Assembly: GCA_036510065.1 (NCBI GenBank)
Contig: DATCEO010000051.1
Location: 39,475-103,474, forward strand
DNA: 64,000 bases
From: DASUBV01 sp036510065
GTDB taxonomy: Bacteria; Actinomycetota; Actinomycetes; Streptosporangiales; Streptosporangiaceae
Reading direction: 5' to 3'
Below are positions 25,451-34,822 of the stretch, piece by piece; within the stretch, counting starts at the first letter, position 1; each line of letters begins with the position of its first letter. A program made the position numbers and the translations under genes. The notes beneath the pieces were generated by a model. The model worked only from the letters and a program-made list of their open reading frames with translations, ran no database searches and had not been told where the DNA came from.

Positions 25451-25483
25451 TTGACACTAATCAATATTGACTATCTCGATAAA
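25451..25483 (+). promoter_or_regulatory. Promoter-like AT-rich region before the DRE-TIM lyase gene
   Basis: An AT-rich island in otherwise GC-rich DNA, 45-75 bases before the ATG at 25527. It has a consensus -35 TTGACA (25451-25456), a perfect 10-bp palindrome TCAATATTGA (25461-25470) and a second TTGAC (25467-25471). The -10 is uncertain: TATCTC lies 15 bases and GATAAA 21 bases after TTGACA. The palindrome is a plausible repressor site. Confidence 0.45.
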
Positions 25484-25526
25484 GTTGGAATCACCATTCG
25501 ATGCTGAGTCAGCGGAGGCCTGCGCC

Positions 25527-26753
25527 ATGCCCACGGTTCATTTCCTCGATGTCACTAACCGCGATGGCGTGCAGACCGCGCGAACCGGGCTGTCCAAGTT
25601 CGGCAAGACGATGGTCAACTTCTACCTAGCCCGGCTGGGCGTGGCGCAGTCGGAGATCGGCTTCCCGTTCCTGTTCCACGAGGTGCCCTACGTCCGGGCC
25701 AACGTGGCCCTGGCCCGGGCCGGGGCTTTCGGAGGGCTGCGGCTGTCGGGCTGGTGCCGGGCCATCGCGCAGGACGTCGAGCGCGCGGCGCCGCTCGGGC
25801 TATCGCACTACAACCTGTCCATCTCGACCTCGGACCAGATGATCGCGCACAAGTTCCGGGGCAAGCTGGACCGGGCCGCGATCACCCGTGAGATGACGGA
25901 CGCGGTGGCGGCGGCCAAGGCGGCCGGCGCGCAGACGATCGGCGTCAACGCCGAGGACGGGTCGCGGACCGATGACGGCTTCCTGCTGGACTTCGCGGTC
26001 GCCGCCCGGGAGGCCGGCGCGGACCGGGTCCGGTACTGCGACACCATCGGGGGCGACTCTCCGGCCCGGATCAGGGAGCGGTTCGCCAAGCTGGCCACCG
26101 CCGTCGGGATCCCGGTCGAGACGCACTGCCACAACGACCTGGGCATGGCCGTGGCCAACTCAGTCTCCGGCGCCCTCGGCGATCTCGACGCAGGCCAGGA
26201 CGCGTGGGTCAATACCTGCATCAACGGCATCGGCGAGCGGTCCGGCAACGCCGATCTGCTGTCGTGCATCCTGGCGTTCTCGCACGCCTTCGGGGTCGCC
26301 GGCCAGGCCGCGATCGGCGACGATCTCGACCTGTCGTGGGCCCGCAGGTTCGCGCTGTGGGCCAGCTACGCCTTCGGCCAGCCGCTGCCCCAGAATCAGC
26401 CCGGCACCGGCCGGAACGCGTTCGCCCACGAGTCCGGCATCCACGCCGACGGCGCGCTCAAGGACCGGCAGAACTACGAGCTGTACGACGACGACGCGCT
26501 CGGCCCCTTCCCGGCCGACTGGTTCGCCCGGCAGGGCCGGGTCGTGCTCACCGGCGAGTACGGCGGAATGGCCGGCTTCCGGCACGTCATGGACGGCCTG
26601 GGCATCGATGTCGGGCAGGACGGCGATCTGGTCTTCCAGCTGGTCCAGGTCTGCGCCGCGGCGACGGGCAAGCCGCTGACTGACGACGAGCTGCGGCTGA
26701 TCGCCAGCCACCCGCGCGAGCTGTCGCTGCTGTATCCCGGCCTGCTCAGCTGA
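25527..26753 (+). CDS. DRE-TIM metallolyase, homocitrate/isopropylmalate synthase-type
   Basis: A 408-residue TIM-barrel acyl transferase. The metal and catalytic motif is LDVTNRDGVQ near residues 6-15, a DRE-type motif with Asn before Arg. Later come CDTIGGDSPA, the metal-binding THCHNDLGMAVANS, and NTCINGIGERSGNADL, then HESGIHADG near 310. It would condense acetyl-CoA or a similar acyl-CoA with a 2-oxo acid; which one cannot be told. No long C-terminal LeuA-type regulatory domain is present, arguing against leucine feedback. GGAGG eight bases before ATG 25527 fixes the start. It is divergent from an HTH-citrate synthase. Confidence 0.85.
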   Translation: MPTVHFLDVTNRDGVQTARTGLSKFGKTMVNFYLARLGVAQSEIGFPFLFHEVPYVRANVALARAGAFGGLRLSGWCRAIAQDVERAAPLGLSHYNLSISTSDQMIAHKFRGKLDRAAITREMTDAVAAAKAAGAQTIGVNAEDGSRTDDGFLLDFAVAAREAGADRVRYCDTIGGDSPARIRERFAKLATAVGIPVETHCHNDLGMAVANSVSGALGDLDAGQDAWVNTCINGIGERSGNADLLSCILAFSHAFGVAGQAAIGDDLDLSWARRFALWASYAFGQPLPQNQPGTGRNAFAHESGIHADGALKDRQNYELYDDDALGPFPADWFARQGRVVLTGEYGGMAGFRHVMDGLGIDVGQDGDLVFQLVQVCAAATGKPLTDDELRLIASHPRELSLLYPGLLS

Positions 26754-26850
26754 AGCGCTGGCAAGATCACCTGAAGCCCTGGCAAGATTACCGGGGCCGA
26801 CCGTTCCTGACGCCCGGAGCAGCGCCGATGCCCGGGTCTCGGCTCGATCC

Positions 26851-27042
26851 CTAGCTGCCCAGCGACTTGCGGCCGCGGTTCTGCCGCAGCCGCCGCCGCT
26901 GTGACGGGTCGAGCATGGCGTAGGCCACCGCGGGAACGATGACCGCGAGAGCGATAACGCCCAGCGCCAGCCAGGGGCTCACGATGAACAAGATGAGCCC
27001 GATGATGACACCGGCGATGCCGTACTTCATATGAGGCGACAT
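26851..27042 (-). CDS. Small two-TM membrane protein
   Basis: A 63-residue protein of unassigned family. It has two hydrophobic stretches (GIAGVIIGLILFIVSPWLAL and VIALAVIVPAVAYAML) and a basic tail DPSQRRRLRQNRGRKSLGS, so both ends are probably cytoplasmic. The ATG at 27042 follows GGAGGGAG at seven bases. It stands alone between a plus-strand lyase gene and a plus-strand repair gene. Confidence 0.65.
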   Translation of the reverse strand: MSPHMKYGIAGVIIGLILFIVSPWLALGVIALAVIVPAVAYAMLDPSQRRRLRQNRGRKSLGS

Positions 27043-27249
27043 GTCCGGGCTCCCTCCGCGGAGAACCTGAGCGGCTCTCCTGCTGGTGTCGTGCCAACTC
27101 AACCACACGTCAGCTACTGATAAGAACGACCGGGCCGATCGCAGTGTTCCGCCCCCGCCTTCCGAAACCGCCCCCGACCGCCCCGGCCGGTAGTTCCGCG
27201 CCCGGGGAGGTGATGTTGGATGATGGGTGCCCGGACCACGGAGGCTCCC

Positions 27250-27822
27250 ATGACGCTGTCGCTGCCTGTCGACGCCGAGGCCAACGAGCTGCTCACCCGC
27301 AGCCCGCTGGCCCTGCTGATCGCGATGCTGCTGGACCAGCAGGTCCCGCTGGAGAAGGCCTTCAGCTCGCCGTATCAGCTGGTGCTGCGCCTGGGGCACG
27401 AGCCAACCGCCGAGGAGCTGGCCGACTACGACCCCAGCGCGCTCGCGGACGTCTTCGCGCAGCGGCCCGCGCTGCACCGGTTCCCGCGGGCGATGGCCGG
27501 CCGCGTGCAGGAACTCGCCCGGCTGCTGGCCGACCGTTACGACGGCGACGCCGAGCGGGTGTGGGCCACTGCCGCCACCGGGCAGCAGCTGCGCGATAAC
27601 CTCGCCGAGCTGCCGGGCTTCGGCACCTACAAGGCGCAGATCACCATGGCGCTGCTCGGCAAGCAGCTCGGCGTCCGGCCGCCCGGCTGGCGCGAGGCGG
27701 CGGGGCCCTACGGCCACGAGGGCTCCCTCGTCTCGGTCGCCGACATCGTCGACGACGACTCGCTGGCCAAGGTCCGGGCGCACAAGAAGCAGCTGAAGGC
27801 GGCGGCCAAGGCCGGCCAGTAG
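27250..27822 (+). CDS. HhH-GPD-type base-excision DNA repair protein
   Basis: A 190-residue cytoplasmic protein of the uncharacterised actinobacterial HhH-GPD family. The N-terminal helices carry LALLIAMLLDQQVPLEKAF; the helix-hairpin-helix reads LAELPGFGTYKAQITMALLG. The tail is Lys-rich (KVRAHKKQLKAAAKAG). By family it should bind damaged DNA, possibly as a glycosylase, though the catalytic Asp of classic members is not obvious. GGAGG before ATG 27250 sets the start. It is followed by an MBL hydrolase gene after 28 bases. Confidence 0.85.
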   Translation: MTLSLPVDAEANELLTRSPLALLIAMLLDQQVPLEKAFSSPYQLVLRLGHEPTAEELADYDPSALADVFAQRPALHRFPRAMAGRVQELARLLADRYDGDAERVWATAATGQQLRDNLAELPGFGTYKAQITMALLGKQLGVRPPGWREAAGPYGHEGSLVSVADIVDDDSLAKVRAHKKQLKAAAKAGQ

Positions 27823-27850
27823 CGCGACCGCCGCGATAGGGTCTGCATCC

Positions 27851-28456
27851 ATGCCAGAGCCGGATTTCTCTGATAACGCCACCACGGCGCAGGTCCACGT
27901 CGTCCACGAGGGGTATGTGCGCGAGGCAGCGGGCCAGGAGCACGTAGCCGGCACGGTCACGCTGATCATCGACGGGCCGGCCGTGATCGTCGTCGATCCC
28001 GGCATGGTGGCGTCCCGGGACGCTCTGCTGGCCGCGCTGGCCGAGCACGGAGTCACGCCACCGGCCGTGACCGACGTGGTGTTCAGCCATCATCATCCGG
28101 ACCACACCGTCAACGCGGCCCTGTTCCTCGAGGCCAGGATCCACGACCACTGGGCCACCTACGACGGTGACCTGTGGATCAGCCGGGCAGCGGAGGGCAC
28201 GCAGCTCAGCCCGTCGGTGCGGCTCATCGCCACGCCCGGCCATACCGGCGAGGACATCACGACGCTGGCCGCTACCACCGATGGGGTGCACGCCTGCACG
28301 CACGCCTGGTGGGGAGCCGACGGGCCGGCCAGCGACCCGCTCGGCACCGACCCGGTCGCGCTAGCCGCCAGCCGGGCCCGGATCCTGGCCCTCGCCTCGG
28401 TGATCATCCCCGGCCACGGCCCGGCCTTCGTGCCCAGCGCCAGCACGCCGCGCTGA
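27851..28456 (+). CDS. MBL fold metallo-hydrolase (MBLAC1-like)
   Basis: A 201-residue metallo-beta-lactamase-fold enzyme. The metal motif is SHHHPDHTVNA near 77-87 (HxHxDH form). The next metal ligand is in LIATPGHTGEDITTL and the last in VIIPGHGPAFVPS. Most of these proteins are hydrolases; the short single-domain form resembles MBLAC1. Substrate is unknown. It is in the same direction as the HhH gene, 28 bases away, probably one transcript. Confidence 0.87.
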   Translation: MPEPDFSDNATTAQVHVVHEGYVREAAGQEHVAGTVTLIIDGPAVIVVDPGMVASRDALLAALAEHGVTPPAVTDVVFSHHHPDHTVNAALFLEARIHDHWATYDGDLWISRAAEGTQLSPSVRLIATPGHTGEDITTLAATTDGVHACTHAWWGADGPASDPLGTDPVALAASRARILALASVIIPGHGPAFVPSASTPR

Positions 28457-28514
28457 CTCCTCCCCCGCCTGCCCCGGATGCCGACCCGGCCCGCCGCCCG
28501 GCCCCGGGCTGGGC

Positions 28515-29252
28515 CTAGACGGCGTCGCCGCGGATCGAGAACGCTGACAGCCGCCGGGTGCAGATCGCCAGGGCCGCCGCGGTGACGATCAGGCCCATGA
28601 TCACCGCCGTGGCCAGGCCCAGGTGGGCGTGCAGCGCCTGGTTATGGGCGACAGAGTTGGCCACCGACAGGGAGTACTGGCTGACCGACAGCAGCCCGAC
28701 GCCCGGCACCAGGTTGGCCAGCAGGCCCTCCCAGACCAGCAGGTACAGCAGGCCGGCGGCGATGGCCCGGCTGGTCAGCACCGAGAGCATCACGAAGATC
28801 GCGTTGTAGATCACCGACGCGACCAGCGCCCCGAGCAGCAGGCCGACCGCCAGGCCGCTGGCCGGGCCCTTGGCGATCAGCGCCGCCACATACTCGGGGA
28901 TCGCGCCGAACGCGACGGTGAGCGCCGCCGCCACCACGAACTTGCTCAGCACCACCTGAGATCGCGGAACCGGTGTGGCCAGCAGGTGCACGATGCTGCC
29001 GTCGTCGATCTCCGCGCCCAGCACGCTGGTGCCGATGATCAGCGCCGTCAGCGGCAGGACCACCGAGAAGCCGAAGTCGCCGAGGAATTCCGGCTGCCAG
29101 GAGCCGCTGCGGGCCGTCGCGGTGAGCAGCGCCGCGATGACCACCAGGATCAGCGGCGGGATCGCGAACAGCAGCGCGCGCCGCCGGCCCATGGTGGCGC
29201 GGAAGGTCAGCTTGATGATGACGCCGTTCAGCAGGCCGGGCATGACAGTCAC
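28515..29252 (-). CDS. ABC-2 type transporter permease
   Basis: A 245-residue membrane protein with six hydrophobic segments. The N-terminus is FRATMGRRRALLFAIPPLIL, with TLxx-type lipid-facing residues; the cytoplasmic coupling region is LGAEIDDGSIVHLLATPVPR, the family hallmark; the C-terminus is AALAICTRRLSAFSIRG. It is the membrane half of the exporter whose ATPase is the gene upstream (38 bases). GTG 29252 is chosen because AGGGG precedes it; ATG 29243 is the alternative. It is last in a four-gene operon. Cargo is unknown. Confidence 0.87.
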   Translation of the reverse strand: MTVMPGLLNGVIIKLTFRATMGRRRALLFAIPPLILVVIAALLTATARSGSWQPEFLGDFGFSVVLPLTALIIGTSVLGAEIDDGSIVHLLATPVPRSQVVLSKFVVAAALTVAFGAIPEYVAALIAKGPASGLAVGLLLGALVASVIYNAIFVMLSVLTSRAIAAGLLYLLVWEGLLANLVPGVGLLSVSQYSLSVANSVAHNQALHAHLGLATAVIMGLIVTAAALAICTRRLSAFSIRGDAV

Positions 29253-29289
29253 TGTTCCCCTGGGTTCTTCGGTCCGGAAGGTGGCACGG

Positions 29290-30201
29290 TCAGGAAGCGA
29301 GCAGGTAGGCGAAGACGCTCTCCAGCGACTCGTCCGCGGGCAGCAGCTCCCGCAGCCGGATGCCCCGCTCCCTGGTGAGCGCGGCGATCTGCCGGGCAAA
29401 GGTCCCGTAGTCCGAGGCGCGGACCTGCAGGCCGCGCGGGGTCAGCTCGACTCCGCTCACGGCCGGGCTGCCGATCAGCGCGGAGCCGAGCAGCCGGTCA
29501 TCGGAGGAGCGGACCAGGAAGACGTGCGGCCGGCTGGTCATCAGGCGCCGGATGGCCCGGAAGTCACCGGAGGCCGCCAGCCGCCCCCCGACGATCACCT
29601 GGATGGTCCCCGACAGCCGCTCGACCTCTTCCAGGATGTGCGAGCTGAGCAGGATGACCCGGCCCTGCTCCCCCTGGGCGTGCAGCAGGTCCATCATGTG
29701 CAGGCGCTGCCGCGGGTCCATCCCGTTGAACGGCTCGTCGAGCAGGACCACCTCGGGGTCGTGGACGAGGGCGGCCGCGACCTTGATCCGCTGCCGCATG
29801 CCCTTGGAGTAGGTGGAGATCCGCCGGTCCTGCGCCTCGCCCATCTCGACGGTCTCGATGGCCCGCCGGGCCGCCCGGTCCGGGTCGGCCAGCTCGTGCA
29901 GCCGGGCGGTGGCGCCGACGAACTCCGCGCCGGTCAGGAACGAGTAGACCGAGTCGCGCTCGGGGACCAGCCCGACCTTCCGGAACAGCCCGGGGTTGCG
30001 CCAGGCCCGCTCACCAGCGACCGTGACCTCCCCGCGGGACGGGGCCAGGAAGCCGGCGATCAGGTGCAGGATCGTCGACTTGCCGGCCCCGTTAGGGCCG
30101 AGCAGGCCGGTCACGCCGGGCCCGATGCTCATCGTGATGTCGTTGACGGCGACCACGTTGCCGTACCAGCGGGTCACGGCCCGCAGCTCGATGGAGGTCA
30201 T
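29290..30201 (-). CDS. ABC transporter ATP-binding protein
   Basis: A 303-residue ATPase. The Walker A is GPNGAGKST, the signature STYSKGMRQRIKVA is a YSKGM form common in drug- and lipid-export ABC-2 systems, Walker B is VVLLDEPFNGMD, and the switch His is in LSSHILEEVE. About 75 residues after the nucleotide domain form a C-terminal extension (VFLVRSSDDRLLGSAL). Its ATG overlaps the stop of the permease gene before it by four bases. It should pair with the downstream permease. Confidence 0.92.
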   Translation of the reverse strand: MTSIELRAVTRWYGNVVAVNDITMSIGPGVTGLLGPNGAGKSTILHLIAGFLAPSRGEVTVAGERAWRNPGLFRKVGLVPERDSVYSFLTGAEFVGATARLHELADPDRAARRAIETVEMGEAQDRRISTYSKGMRQRIKVAAALVHDPEVVLLDEPFNGMDPRQRLHMMDLLHAQGEQGRVILLSSHILEEVERLSGTIQVIVGGRLAASGDFRAIRRLMTSRPHVFLVRSSDDRLLGSALIGSPAVSGVELTPRGLQVRASDYGTFARQIAALTRERGIRLRELLPADESLESVFAYLLAS

Positions 30202-31118
30202 GCCACACCCACCTTCCGGTAGCGCAGGATCAGGCCGCCGATACCGATCAGCAGGAAGGCGGCGAACGCCAGGCCGTAAGCCGCGCCGTAGCTGCCCGGG
30301 TTCGGGATCTGGCCGGGAGTGGTCCCGCCCAGCCACTGCCGCAGGCCGTCCAGAACCGTGAACGGGCTGATCAGCCCGGCCAGCCGGGCCAGCACCGACG
30401 GCGCTCCGAACCTGACGTCGCCAAAGGCGCTGAGCCCGATGTGCGTCAGCAGGATGGCAAGCGTGTAGGTCAGGAACAGGACGACCGCGACGCCGCCGGT
30501 CGCGAAGGCGCGCTTGCCGCTGAAGGAGGCCAGCAGCAGGCCCAGGCCCGCCAGCACCAGGGCCCAGGCGACGCCCAGCAGCAGGCCCGGCAGGAGCGCG
30601 CGGGTTTCCGCCCAGACCGCGCTGCCGCCGTGCACCTGCGCGACCGTGCCCAGGTAGAGCACCAGCAGCGGCACCTCCAGCATGACCAGGCAGGCCAGGA
30701 AGAAGGCGGCCAGCTTGGCGACGGGATAGTCGATGCGCTGGATCGGCCGGGCGAAGTACAGCGGCAGCGTGTGGCTGCGCAGGTCACGGGATACCAGCTC
30801 GGGCGCCTGCGCGGCGATGAAGGCCAGCATGACCAGGATCCGCAGGCTCGGGACGTAGGTGTCGTAGCTGATCTGCCGGGTGTGGCTGGAGGACAGGGCG
30901 ACGGCGGCCGCGCTGACCACGGCCGGAACGCACATGATCACGAACGTGATCACCGGGATGATCTTCGCCTTGACCCCGCGCCGCAGCCCGAAGGCCGACC
31001 TCAGGCTGTGCCAGGTCAGGGCGCGGACAATCGCGGCCCGGCCCAGGCGCTGGCCCTCGTAGGACCGGTAGCCGATGTCGTGGATGACCCCGACCCCGGC
31101 GCCGTTGCTAGCTGACAT
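30198..31118 (-). CDS. ABC transporter permease
   Basis: A 306-residue permease with a cytoplasmic start (HDIGYRSYEGQRLGRAAIVR) and six hydrophobic segments. Coupling-region residues are VSRDLRSHTLPLYFARPIQR. AGGAG precedes the ATG. It is second in the operon, after the first ATPase with an 11-base overlap, so ATPase-permease-ATPase-permease suggests either two exporters or one heteromeric unit. It starts and stops inside neighbours' frames, indicating coupled translation. Confidence 0.87.
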   Translation of the reverse strand: MSASNGAGVGVIHDIGYRSYEGQRLGRAAIVRALTWHSLRSAFGLRRGVKAKIIPVITFVIMCVPAVVSAAAVALSSSHTRQISYDTYVPSLRILVMLAFIAAQAPELVSRDLRSHTLPLYFARPIQRIDYPVAKLAAFFLACLVMLEVPLLVLYLGTVAQVHGGSAVWAETRALLPGLLLGVAWALVLAGLGLLLASFSGKRAFATGGVAVVLFLTYTLAILLTHIGLSAFGDVRFGAPSVLARLAGLISPFTVLDGLRQWLGGTTPGQIPNPGSYGAAYGLAFAAFLLIGIGGLILRYRKVGVA

Positions 31119-32142
31119 CGGCTGCTCCTGTCCGAACCGCTCCTGGTGGCGCCGCCGCGGGCTCCGGCAGGCCGGGGACCGCCCCGTCCCGGAAGAGCTC
31201 TTCCAGCCGGTGCCGCCGCTGTTCCATCCGGTTCAGCGGCAGCCCCAGGTCGGCGATCGCGTCGCGTACCACGTCGTAGGTCTGCTCGTCGGCCAGCTGG
31301 ATCAGCAGCCCGCGCTGCTGCGGCACGGCCGCCAGGCCGCGCCGCCCCAGTTCCGCGGCCAGCAGGTCGGTGCCCTCCTCCACCTCGACCAGCAGGCCCG
31401 CACTGACCTGGGTAACGGAGCTGATGGTGTCCGCGCGCAGCAGGTGGCCGCCCTCGATGGCGACCAGGTGATCGCAGATCTGCTCGATCTCGCCCAGCAG
31501 GTGCGACGCGACCACGATCGAGATGCCGAACTCGGCGCCGATCCGGGCCACCAGGTCCAGCATCTGGCTGCGCCCGGCCGGGTCCAGGCCGTTGGTGGGC
31601 TCGTCCAGAAGCAGCAGCCGGGGATCGCCGACCAGCGCCTGGGCCAGCTTCACCCGCTGCTTCATGCCGGTCGAGTAGGTGCCGATCTGCCGGTAGCGCT
31701 CCTCGTAGAGCCCGACGTGCCGCAGTGAGTCCGCGGCCCGTTCCTTGGCGGCCGTCGGCGGCAGCCCCGACATCCGGCCCATGTGGGTGACGAACTCGGT
31801 GGCGGTGACGTCGGGCGGCAGGCAGTCATGCTCGGGCATGTAGCCGGTCAGCGTCCTGATCTGGGCGCCCTCGGTCGCGCTGTCGTGGCCGAGCACCGAC
31901 GCGGTCCCGCTGGTCGGCTCGAGCAGCCCGAGAAGGATCTTGATTAGCGTGGACTTGCCTGCCCCGTTCGCCCCGACCAGGCCAGTGACCCCGGGCCCCA
32001 CCACGACGGTCAGCTGGTCGAGCGCGTTCACCGATCCCTGATAGCGCTTGGTCAGCGCATTGACGTCGATAACGGCGCCGTGCGCTGGCCCCCGTTGCCC
32101 GCCACCGGGCCCGTTCGCCCGGACCGCGTGCTGTGCGGTCAC
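31108..32142 (-). CDS. ABC transporter ATP-binding protein
   Basis: A 344-residue ATPase and first gene of the operon. The Walker A is GANGAGKST, the signature TYSTGMKQRVKLAQ, the Walker B RLLLLDEPTNGLD and the switch His VVASHLLGEIEQ. It has a 25-residue N-terminal extension and a roughly 100-residue C-terminal tail ending in proline-rich sequence. GTG 32142 is chosen for AGGAGG nine bases before it. The operon lies divergent from the DUF4129/MoxR operon with 200 bases between starts. Confidence 0.9.
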   Translation of the reverse strand: MTAQHAVRANGPGGGQRGPAHGAVIDVNALTKRYQGSVNALDQLTVVVGPGVTGLVGANGAGKSTLIKILLGLLEPTSGTASVLGHDSATEGAQIRTLTGYMPEHDCLPPDVTATEFVTHMGRMSGLPPTAAKERAADSLRHVGLYEERYRQIGTYSTGMKQRVKLAQALVGDPRLLLLDEPTNGLDPAGRSQMLDLVARIGAEFGISIVVASHLLGEIEQICDHLVAIEGGHLLRADTISSVTQVSAGLLVEVEEGTDLLAAELGRRGLAAVPQQRGLLIQLADEQTYDVVRDAIADLGLPLNRMEQRRHRLEELFRDGAVPGLPEPAAAPPGAVRTGAADVS

Positions 32143-32343
32143 TTCTCCGCGCCTCCTGTCTGGCGTCCCGCCGGCCGGGCGGCCGGAGCGGGACCGCCCC
32201 TCACCCTGCCCGACCGGCGGACGGCTGTCATCAGCCGCCAGGATGATCCGCACTACGCCTGCGGTAAGGGGTGCGTCACCCGGGCGCGCCGTAAGATGCG
32301 CACGCCCACCGGGAGCTGCCCTATCTCACGGAGGACCCAGCCG

Positions 32344-33324
32344 ATGGCGAACGGGGAGCCGCGGGCGGCCGAGCCAGGCCGAGCCGGCCGGCCAGGCCGA
32401 GCCGCCCAGGCAGGCCTCGGGCCGCGGCTCGCGCTCGCGCTCGCGGCCGCGGCAGTGGCCGTGGTCGTCGCCGGCGTCCGGGCCGCGGCTGCGCCGGCTA
32501 CCTTGGGCGCGGGTCCGTGGCATGCGCACGGCCTGCTGCTCGGTATCGGCCTGGAGCTGGTCCTCGCCGCGCTGCTGGCCGCCGTGGAGCTGCGCCGCCG
32601 CCGGTCACCGGCCGCCGTCCAGCCGGCCGCCGGGCTGCGCGGGGTGCTGCGGGCCCTGCTGGTGACAGGCGTTATCGCGATACCGGTGCTGATCCTCATC
32701 AACAGTGCCGGGAAGCTGCGGCCCGCGCGGCAGCGGCCGCTTCCCTCGCCGCGCCGCCTGCGGCTGCCGCCGGGGCGGCTGCATCCGCATCCGGCGCCGG
32801 GCAGCGGCACGGGTGCCGCGCTGGTGCTGTATGTCCTGCTCGCGCTGGCCCTGCTGGCCATCATCGCGGCCGCTGTGATCCTGCTCCGGCGGCGCGCTCG
32901 CGGGCCCGCCTGGGCCGATCTCGGTGAGGTCTCCGGCGATGAGCCGCAGGAGCAGCTGCGCCGCGCCGTGCAGTATGGCCAGGCCGCGCTCCGCGAGATC
33001 GACGACGCCCGGCTGGCCATCATCGCCTGTTACCTGGCCATGGAGCGCAGCCTGGCCCGGGCAGGCGCCGTCCGGGAGGTCGCCGAGACGCCGGACGAGC
33101 TGCTCGGCCGGGCCGCGGCGGCCGGGCTGGTGCACGGCGGGGAGGCGGCCGTGCTGACGGCGTTGTTCTACGAGGCGCGCTTCTCCAGTCATCGGCTGCC
33201 GCCGGCCAGGCGCGAGGAGGCGCGGCGGGCGCTGGCCGTCCTGGCGGCCAGCCTGGACGTGCGGCTGGCCGACGCCGGGCCGGGCGGCGGACCGGACGGC
33301 GGGGGCAGCGGAGGGGCACGGTGA
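32344..33324 (+). CDS. DUF4129 membrane protein
   Basis: A 326-residue protein and first gene of the MoxR operon. Three to four hydrophobic segments lie in the first 180 residues, separated by an Arg/Pro-rich loop (about 128-150). The C-terminal 110 residues are a DUF4129 domain: LRRAVQYGQAALREIDDARL, IIACYLAMERSLARAG, ETPDELLGRAAAAGLV, ALFYEARFSSHRL. DUF4129 is often linked to transglutaminase and MoxR/DUF58 systems. GGAGG at 32330-32334 sets the ATG. Confidence 0.85.
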   Translation: MANGEPRAAEPGRAGRPGRAAQAGLGPRLALALAAAAVAVVVAGVRAAAAPATLGAGPWHAHGLLLGIGLELVLAALLAAVELRRRRSPAAVQPAAGLRGVLRALLVTGVIAIPVLILINSAGKLRPARQRPLPSPRRLRLPPGRLHPHPAPGSGTGAALVLYVLLALALLAIIAAAVILLRRRARGPAWADLGEVSGDEPQEQLRRAVQYGQAALREIDDARLAIIACYLAMERSLARAGAVREVAETPDELLGRAAAAGLVHGGEAAVLTALFYEARFSSHRLPPARREEARRALAVLAASLDVRLADAGPGGGPDGGGSGGAR

Positions 33325-33838
33325 CCGGCGGCTGGCGGGACAGCCGCCCGGAGCTCGCCATCGCCGCTATCGCCGTGCTCGCGCTGTGCGGGACGGCGTT
33401 CGCCTTCGCCGGGGCCGGCGCCGCGGTGCTCACGCTCGCGGGCGCGGCCGTGGCGGCGCTGGCCGTCATCCGCGGGCTGGCCCCGCCCGACGATTTTCCG
33501 CCCTCTTACGAGGAGGCGCTGGAGGAGCACCGGCCGGCCAGCATCACCGGCTTCTGGCGGCGGCGTTCCGGGGTAGAAGCGGCCACGCAGACCATGACGG
33601 GTTACGACTTCGAGCTGCGCGGCACCCTCCAGCATCTGCTCGCCGCCCGGCTGGCCGAACGGCACGGCATCAGCCTGCGTGACGACCCGGCGGCGGCGCG
33701 GCGGCTGCTCGCCGAAGGCGGGACCGACCGGCTGTGGTTCTGGCTCGACCCGGCCCGGCCGGCCGTGGCCGACCAGGGCCGGTCCGCAGGCATACCGCCG
33801 CGGACGCTGGCCGCCATCATCGACCGACTGGAGCGACT

Positions 33839-33842
<4 letters not shown>
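33321..33842 (+). CDS. Membrane protein of MoxR/DUF58 operon
   Basis: A 173-residue protein with no recognised domain. The first 55 residues contain two hydrophobic helices (ELAIAAIAVLALCGTAFAFA and AAVLTLAGAAVAALAVIRGL). The rest is soluble and charged, including YDFELRGTLQHLLAARLAER. GTG 33321 overlaps the preceding stop by four bases (GTGA) and its own stop overlaps the MoxR start the same way. Its place in the operon suggests a structural partner of the MoxR/DUF58 system. Confidence 0.75.
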
Positions 33843-34818
<976 letters not shown>

Positions 34819-34822
<4 letters not shown>

